The notes under the pieces are model-generated. The model worked only from the letters and a program-made list of their open reading frames with translations, was not told where the DNA came from and made no database searches. Both the position numbers and the translations under genes were made by a program. Shown one piece after another: positions 60,012-64,000 of a stretch of 64,000 nucleotides of DNA. The first letter of the stretch is position 1; every line of letters begins with the position of its first letter. Source of the stretch: an uncultured Acidobacteriaceae bacterium (GTDB taxonomy: Bacteria; Acidobacteriota; Terriglobia; Terriglobales; Acidobacteriaceae); NCBI GenBank assembly GCA_903828675.1, contig CAIKND010000117.1:1-64000 (forward strand), in the 5' to 3' direction.

Positions 60012-60040
60012 ACCCGCGCCGGACGCGCATTGCATGTCAG
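60012..60040. repeat. GC-rich repeat, copy 1
   Basis: Contains CCCGCGCCGGACGCGCAT and then TGCATGTCAG. It matches about 60471-60497 with two changes. Both lie in the same gene-free region. Confidence 0.6.
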
Positions 60041-60069
60041 GGAACCTCTGATTAAGTTGACGTTTTGAA

Positions 60070-60195
60070 AGGGCACAGCTTTAGCCGTGCCGCAAACCGC
60101 TGAAAATATACCCGGGCTTTAGCCCCTGCTGCATCCCTACTAGGGCTTCGACTCAAATTTTGGCATTTTTCCGCAACCTCTTTATCCCCTGGCAG
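60070..60195. repeat. Dispersed intergenic repeat, copy 2
   Basis: Aligns by eye with 35-160 through the blocks GCCGTGCC, CAAACC, CTGAAAA, GGGCTTTAGCCCC and TTTTTCCGCAACCTCTTTA. Confidence 0.6.
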
Positions 60196-60243
60196 GTGGT
60201 CAACCCTTCCGCTTCTTTGAGAACTCCCCAACTCCAGCACTGA

Positions 60244-60290
60244 GGGTGCCCCATCCATCCCGCGCTCTTTGCGGGATGGGTGGGATGGTA
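60244..60290. repeat. Covarying hairpin repeat, copy 8
   Basis: GGGTGCCCCATCC start; stem 60250-60263 with 60271-60284 (14 bp, one G-T pair), 7-base loop, GGGTGGGATGG end. Confidence 0.8.
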
Positions 60291-60468
60291 AGCCGCCCGT
60301 ATTCAAAATCGCTCCCCGCAAGCGCCGATGCGGTCGGAAGGAAGTCTGGCTTTACGCCAATTCGAAGTCTGTTATCTGAAGAGCCGGAAGTCTTATGATT
60401 GCCGGCCCTTCAAAGGGGCCGAGTAGTGCGCGATTCGTCAACGGATTCCAGGCCTGCATGAGTTGACC

Positions 60469-60557
60469 ACCCGCGCCGGAGGCGCATTGCATGTTAGCCC
60501 GGCGCTTCAGCGCTGGGTAAGTCACCCATCAAGAACCAGGAGTCCCGTAGGGACGGT
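60469..60557. repeat. Composite GC-rich repeat with several hairpins
   Basis: Begins as the copy at 60012 (CCCGCGCCGGAGGCGCATTG) and runs on into AGCCCGGCGCTTCAGCGCTG and GTCCCGTAGGGAC (60543-60555), each able to fold into a small hairpin. Such chains of short hairpins are typical of repetitive intergenic elements. Confidence 0.55.
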
Positions 60558-60804
60558 GCAAATATGCGAAAGAATCGCTCCCGAGTCTGTCAAATCTATA
60601 GCCGAAAACACCTGCCTGAATCCCGGACATCTGGGCGTTTTCCAGGACCTGTGGCGACTGGAATTCGCATGGTTTGGCATCATACAGAATCGCTTTACAG
60701 TCTAGGGGGCTGCAGAGGATGCGATTTCGCTCGACTACGAGTTCCAGAAGAGCTGCGGTGGGAGTGGTTCCATGGTTCTTAAACCCCTGACCCCGCCATA
60801 CATC

Positions 60805-60857
60805 TGAGCAATCTCCATAAGTTTGAGCAATCTCCATAAGTTTGAGCAATATTGCTC
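60805..60857 (+). promoter_or_regulatory. 19-bp iterons and palindrome upstream of the kinase operon
   Basis: The 19-base unit TGAGCAATCTCCATAAGTT occurs twice in tandem (60805-60823, 60824-60842), followed by a third partial unit TGAGCAAT (60843-60850). The final GAGCAAT joins ATTGCTC to form a perfect 14-base palindrome (60844-60857). GAGCAAT therefore recurs every 19 bases upstream of the start codon at 60927. This looks like an operator array. Confidence 0.55.
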
Positions 60858-60926
60858 TAAACCCATCCCAAATCAAGTTCATAATGCAGTGAGCGAGGGA
60901 TCTATGGCTCGCCGGAAGAGAGTCTT

Positions 60927-62069
60927 ATGGGTTATTTCCCCAGGACCCGCATTACCAAATTCCTCCCCCGCTACGCGCTGGCGCTTGGCATTGTCTCGCT
61001 CGCTTTCCTTTTCCGCTTCGCCTTGGTTCAGGGCCTGGGCCTGGACATGCCAACGTATATCACCTTCTATCCCGCCGTCATCACAGTGGCGGTACTCGGC
61101 GGCATCTGGCCTGGCCTCATTGCCACTGCCCTCTGCGGGCTGGGTACCCTGTTCTTTATTCTCTCTCCCCTCTACACCTTGAAGGTCGCGAATCTCTCAG
61201 AAGCGGTCGCCCTGGTCCTCTTCTCCCTCATGGGCCTGCTCATCAGCCTGCTCGCCGAACACTACCGCCGGGGCCGTCAGGCCGTCTCCGATCTTCTCGA
61301 TGAGAAAGCTCTCGCCAACATCCAGCTGGCGGCTAGTGTCAAGGCATTGGAGTCGTTCTCCTACTCGGTCTCCCACGACCTGCGCGCGCCTCTGCGGCAC
61401 CTTGACGGCTTCCTGTCACTCCTCATCAAGAGAAGCAACGCCGTTCTTGACGATACGTCGAGGCATTACATCGATCGCTCACTGGAAGCGTCCAAACGCA
61501 TGGGCCTGCTGATCGACGATCTTCTCCAGTTTTCCCGCCTGGGACGCGGCGAGTTTCAAAGGGTGCCGGTGGACCTGAACAAAGTCGTGGAACAAGTGCA
61601 GAGGGCAATGGAACCGGAGACGCGCGACCGGAGCATTCATTGGATAGTGGGCCGTTTGCCTGTAGTCTCAGCGGACCAGCCCATGATGCGGCAAGTCATG
61701 GAGAACCTGGTGACGAATGCTCTTAAGTTCACGCGCCACTGCCCGGCGGCGGAAATCGAGATCGGATGCAAGACCGAAGCAACCGGCGACGCCGTGGTCT
61801 TCATTCGAGATAACGGCGCAGGCTTCGATATGAGGTACTCCAGCAAGCTCTTCCAGGTATTTCAGCGGCTTCATAGTGAACAGGAATTCGAGGGAGCAGG
61901 AATAGGCCTTGCCATTGTCCGACGGGTCGTGGAACAGCACGGCGGCCGGGTTTGGGCCGAGGGGGCCGTTGGAGCCGGCGCCACCTTCTATTTCTCGTTG
62001 CCTCCGAACGGCAGTTGCACGGAGAAAGGATCGCATGAAGATAGACCCAATCTGGCTGGTCGAGGATAG
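60927..62069 (+). CDS. Sensor histidine kinase with DUF4118-like membrane domain
   Basis: 380 residues. Four transmembrane helices form a KdpD-like DUF4118 sensor region (YALALGIVSLAFLFRFALVQ to LFSLMGLLISLLAEHY, residues 16-113). The kinase core follows: H-box SYSVSHDLRAPLRHLDGF and the HATPase motifs NLVTNALKFT, IRDNGAGFD and GAGIGLAIVRRVVEQHGG. The H-box resembles that of the phytochrome-like HWE/HisKA group. The ATG at 60927 is the first in frame. Its stop overlaps the response-regulator gene by 35 bases, showing tight coupling. The signal is unknown. Confidence 0.92.
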   Translation: MGYFPRTRITKFLPRYALALGIVSLAFLFRFALVQGLGLDMPTYITFYPAVITVAVLGGIWPGLIATALCGLGTLFFILSPLYTLKVANLSEAVALVLFSLMGLLISLLAEHYRRGRQAVSDLLDEKALANIQLAASVKALESFSYSVSHDLRAPLRHLDGFLSLLIKRSNAVLDDTSRHYIDRSLEASKRMGLLIDDLLQFSRLGRGEFQRVPVDLNKVVEQVQRAMEPETRDRSIHWIVGRLPVVSADQPMMRQVMENLVTNALKFTRHCPAAEIEIGCKTEATGDAVVFIRDNGAGFDMRYSSKLFQVFQRLHSEQEFEGAGIGLAIVRRVVEQHGGRVWAEGAVGAGATFYFSLPPNGSCTEKGSHEDRPNLAGRG

Positions 62070-62478
62070 CGCCGAAGACATCGAACTGACCGTCACGGCT
62101 CTGGAAGACAGCAATCTGGCCAATCGCCTGATCGTGATACGGGACGGCGCCGAAGCGCTGGAACGCCTGAAGAAACTGGGTCATCCCGGAGGCGAACCGT
62201 TTCCCTCGGTGATCCTGCTGGACATCAAAATGCCGAAGGTGGATGGCACCGATGCGCTGCGCACCATCAAGGCCGACCCACACCTGAGAAATTTGCCGGT
62301 GGTAGTGGTCACGTCGTCGCGTGAGGGTCCGGACGTTGACCTATGTTACGGGCTTGGTGCCAATGCATACGTCGTGAAGCCGGTGGACTTCGGGGACTTC
62401 TTTGATGCCTTGAAGATTCTCGGCAAGTTCTGGGCCGTGCTGAATGAGAGGCCGGAGCCAAAGATAGGCAGGGAATAG
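62035..62478 (+). CDS. Rcp1-like single-domain response regulator
   Basis: 147 residues, a lone receiver domain. Acidic pocket in IWLVEDSAEDIELTVTAL, phospho-acceptor Asp in VILLDIKMPKVDG, Thr in VVVTSS and Lys in AYVVKPVDF. The long N-terminal helix pattern and lack of an output domain match Rcp1-type regulators paired with HisKA kinases. It may relay phosphate to the next protein. ATG 62035 has GGAGAAAGGA upstream and lies inside the kinase gene. Confidence 0.93.
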   Translation: MKIDPIWLVEDSAEDIELTVTALEDSNLANRLIVIRDGAEALERLKKLGHPGGEPFPSVILLDIKMPKVDGTDALRTIKADPHLRNLPVVVVTSSREGPDVDLCYGLGANAYVVKPVDFGDFFDALKILGKFWAVLNERPEPKIGRE

Positions 62479-62481
62479 CGT

Positions 62482-64000
62482 ATGCAACTCTCGCAGGTGA
62501 TCCAACCGAACAATCGACCGCCTCCGGCGCGGATTCTTCATCTCGAAGACAGTGAGCTGGACCAGGAACTGGTAAGGGTCCTGCTCAAGAATGCGTCTAT
62601 CGACTGCGAAATAGTTGTGGTGCTGACGAGGGAGGAGTTTGTCCGCCACTTGAGCCTGGGCAACTGGGATCTGATTCTTGCCGACTACTCTCTTCCGTCC
62701 TTCGATGGGATGCAAGCGCTTGAAATCGCCCGCAAGACTTGTCCGACCACACCGTTCATCTTTCTTACCGGCACCATCGGAGAAGATGTTGCAGTCGAAA
62801 GCCTGATAAGCGGAGCCACGGACTACGTTCTGAAACAGCACTTGAAGCGTCTGGTCGGCTGTGTGCGACGCGCCTTGAATGAAAGGGCGGAAAGGATGCG
62901 GCGTCTGCAGGCGGAAGCGAACCTGAAAGTGAGGGAGGAGCAATTTCGATTCCTCGCCTATCACGATTCCCTTACAAATCTACCGAACCGCGTTCTTCTC
63001 CAGGATCGATTGATGCAAGCCCTTTCCAATGCCACCCGGCGCTCTGAAAAGGTTGCGATACTCTTCATCGATCTGGACCAGTTCAAGATTGTGAACGACA
63101 CACTTGGGCACTCCGCCGGAGACCAGGTTTTGAAACAGGTGGCGGAGCGCCTTGAGCGGTCTGCAAGAAGCGGCGATACGGTGGCCCGTTTAGGAGGAGA
63201 TGAGTTTCTATTGGTCGTGAACGGAGTGAAAGACACCACCGATGCTGCTGTTGCGGCCGATCGGGTCAAGCAGGGAATGGCAGCTAGATTCACGTGCAAC
63301 GGAACTGAACTCTCGACAACTTGCAGCATCGGGATCAGTATCTTCCCCGAGGATGGCTCGGACAGCGAGACGCTTTTGAAGAATGCCGACTCCGCCCTCT
63401 TCAACGCGAAGGATAACGGCAGGAACCAGTGGCGGTTCTTCACTCCGGAGATGAATCGCCTGGCGCGGGAGCGGTTTGCGCTGGAGAATGCTCTGCGGCA
63501 GGGCCTTGCCAAGGAACAGTTCTTTCTGGAGTACCAGCCGCAGTTTGAAGTCTCAACGGGAAGGATTGTTGGCGCGGAGGCTCTTCTCCGCTGGCGCCAT
63601 CCCGAAGAAGGCCGGATTCCACCGAATCGATTCATCCCCTTTGCGGAGAGCACGGGAGAGATCATACCTATCGGTGCCTGGGCGCTGAGAACCGCTTGCG
63701 CCCAGGCCAGGCAATGGCAGGTTGAAGGCATGCCCCCTTTGGTGATGGCAGTGAACGTGTCCGCGGTCCAACTTCGCCGGGATACTTTCATCCGGTCGTT
63801 GCAGACCGTGCTGAATGAGACTGGCTTGGCGCCACAATTACTCGAGTTGGAGGTAACCGAGAGCCTCTTGCTTTCGAATGCTGACTTGGTGGTGTCGCTA
63901 TTTGAGAGCTTGGGCAAAATCGGTTCGAAACTGGCCATCGACGACTTCGGAACTGGATATTGCGGTTTCAGCTACCTGCGGCGCTTCCAATTCTCCCGCT
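62482..64000 (+). CDS. REC-GGDEF-EAL protein, cut by the window end
   Basis: At least 506 residues, with the 3' end outside the window. An N-terminal receiver domain (RILHLEDSELDQELVRVLLK, Asp in LILADYSLPSFDG, Lys in YVLKQ) is followed by a diguanylate cyclase domain with intact active site ARLGGDEFLL and then a phosphodiesterase domain with VGAEALLRWR, the metal-binding Asn in NVSAVQLRR, the Glu in LELEVTESLL and IDDFGTGYCGFSYL. Such proteins make or break cyclic di-GMP, which controls biofilm and motility. It starts 3 bases after the response regulator, so the three genes form one operon and the phosphate flow may end here. ATG 62482 has a weak ribosome site. Confidence 0.93.
   Translation, partial: MQLSQVIQPNNRPPPARILHLEDSELDQELVRVLLKNASIDCEIVVVLTREEFVRHLSLGNWDLILADYSLPSFDGMQALEIARKTCPTTPFIFLTGTIGEDVAVESLISGATDYVLKQHLKRLVGCVRRALNERAERMRRLQAEANLKVREEQFRFLAYHDSLTNLPNRVLLQDRLMQALSNATRRSEKVAILFIDLDQFKIVNDTLGHSAGDQVLKQVAERLERSARSGDTVARLGGDEFLLVVNGVKDTTDAAVAADRVKQGMAARFTCNGTELSTTCSIGISIFPEDGSDSETLLKNADSALFNAKDNGRNQWRFFTPEMNRLARERFALENALRQGLAKEQFFLEYQPQFEVSTGRIVGAEALLRWRHPEEGRIPPNRFIPFAESTGEIIPIGAWALRTACAQARQWQVEGMPPLVMAVNVSAVQLRRDTFIRSLQTVLNETGLAPQLLELEVTESLLLSNADLVVSLFESLGKIGSKLAIDDFGTGYCGFSYLRRFQFSR

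Larger units (their letters stand above)
59605..60926. other. Repeat-rich intergenic region of 1.3 kb
   Basis: No gene is supported. The region holds three covarying hairpin copies, a GCAGGGGCAT-TC-ATGCCCCTGC hairpin (59825-59846), the second copy of the dispersed repeat seen at 35-160, two copies of a GC-rich repeat (about 60012-60040 and 60469-60500) with further small hairpins up to 60557, and 19-bp iterons at 60805-60857. The minus-strand frame 60529-60882 overlaps these repeats and is not called. Confidence 0.75.

Noticed and set aside
60805-60857. Tandem 19-bp units as a CRISPR or plasmid origin
   Set aside because: Only two full units with no spacers between them, and no cas or replication gene nearby.
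60529-60882. 117-residue minus-strand frame upstream of the kinase operon
   Set aside because: Overlaps the iterons and hairpin repeats; the repeated units explain its open frame.

Overview
The window is high-GC, gene-dense bacterial chromosome, most likely from an acidobacterium of the Terriglobia (Acidobacteriia) group. This is inferred from the gene families, since there is no rRNA gene here. The pointers are an Oar-type TonB-dependent receptor with an N-terminal carboxypeptidase-regulatory-like domain, a membrane protein with an acidobacterial-style winged-helix-like N-terminus, an RNase E/G with a huge disordered insertion, mreBCD-PBP2-rodA followed by RNase E/G, DUF1080 and Tat-exported glycosidase genes, and many dispersed intergenic hairpins. 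No rRNA, tRNA, CRISPR, insertion sequence or prophage was recognised.

Layout. 0.5-5.7 kb: a TonB receptor divergent from a one-component-like membrane protein. 5.8-10.7 kb: kdsA and pyrG on the minus strand, separated by about 2.4 kb of accessory genes (a small helical protein, a VapBC-type toxin-antitoxin pair, an uncharacterised protein family). 10.9-16.9 kb: aldo/keto reductase, macro-domain protein, exported protein, MFS and DoxX membrane proteins, small hypotheticals. 17.1-20.8 kb: an NtrY/NtrX-like two-component system whose AAA+ regulator has lost the GAFTGA sigma-54 loop. 20.9-26.3 kb: NIPSNAP protein, alanine dehydrogenase with a divergent Lrp/AsnC regulator, a second aldo/keto reductase, aldehyde dehydrogenase. 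26.5-32.7 kb: the cell-shape operon mreB-mreC-mreD-mrdA-rodA. 33.3-36.3 kb: RNase E/G behind a 568-base leader. 36.4-37.5 kb: a vapB-vapC-nuclease-like cluster. 37.7-43.5 kb: a beta-barrel protein, a prolidase-family operon, a PLP decarboxylase and a DUF4424 protein. 43.6-49.5 kb: rimP-nusA-infB with a structured leader. 49.7-52.4 kb: a PAP2-family protein and an ECF sigma/membrane-anchored partner/exported protein trio. 52.7-59.6 kb: a Tat-exported six-hairpin-glycosidase-like protein, a DUF1080 protein, an acyl-CoA dehydrogenase and a family 2 glycosyltransferase. 59.6-60.9 kb: repeat-rich intergenic DNA. 60.9-64.0 kb: histidine kinase, response regulator, and a REC-GGDEF-EAL protein cut by the window end.

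The core modules belong to envelope growth (Mre/Rod, KdsA), translation and transcription (RimP, NusA, IF-2, RNase E/G) and CTP synthesis. Three signalling modules (NtrXY-like, ECF sigma, kinase to c-di-GMP protein) and two toxin-antitoxin loci lie between them.

The most notable observations are: (1) a dispersed hairpin family with constant ends and a covarying stem, at least eight copies and clustered at 52-60 kb; (2) loss of the GAFTGA loop in the NtrX-like regulator; (3) an insertion of about 500 residues, with acidic and RGG-like tracts, splitting the S1 domain of RNase E/G; (4) a three-hairpin leader with an intrinsic-terminator-like element before rimP-nusA-infB; (5) 19-bp iterons ending in a perfect palindrome upstream of the kinase operon; and (6) accessory genes placed between pyrG and kdsA.
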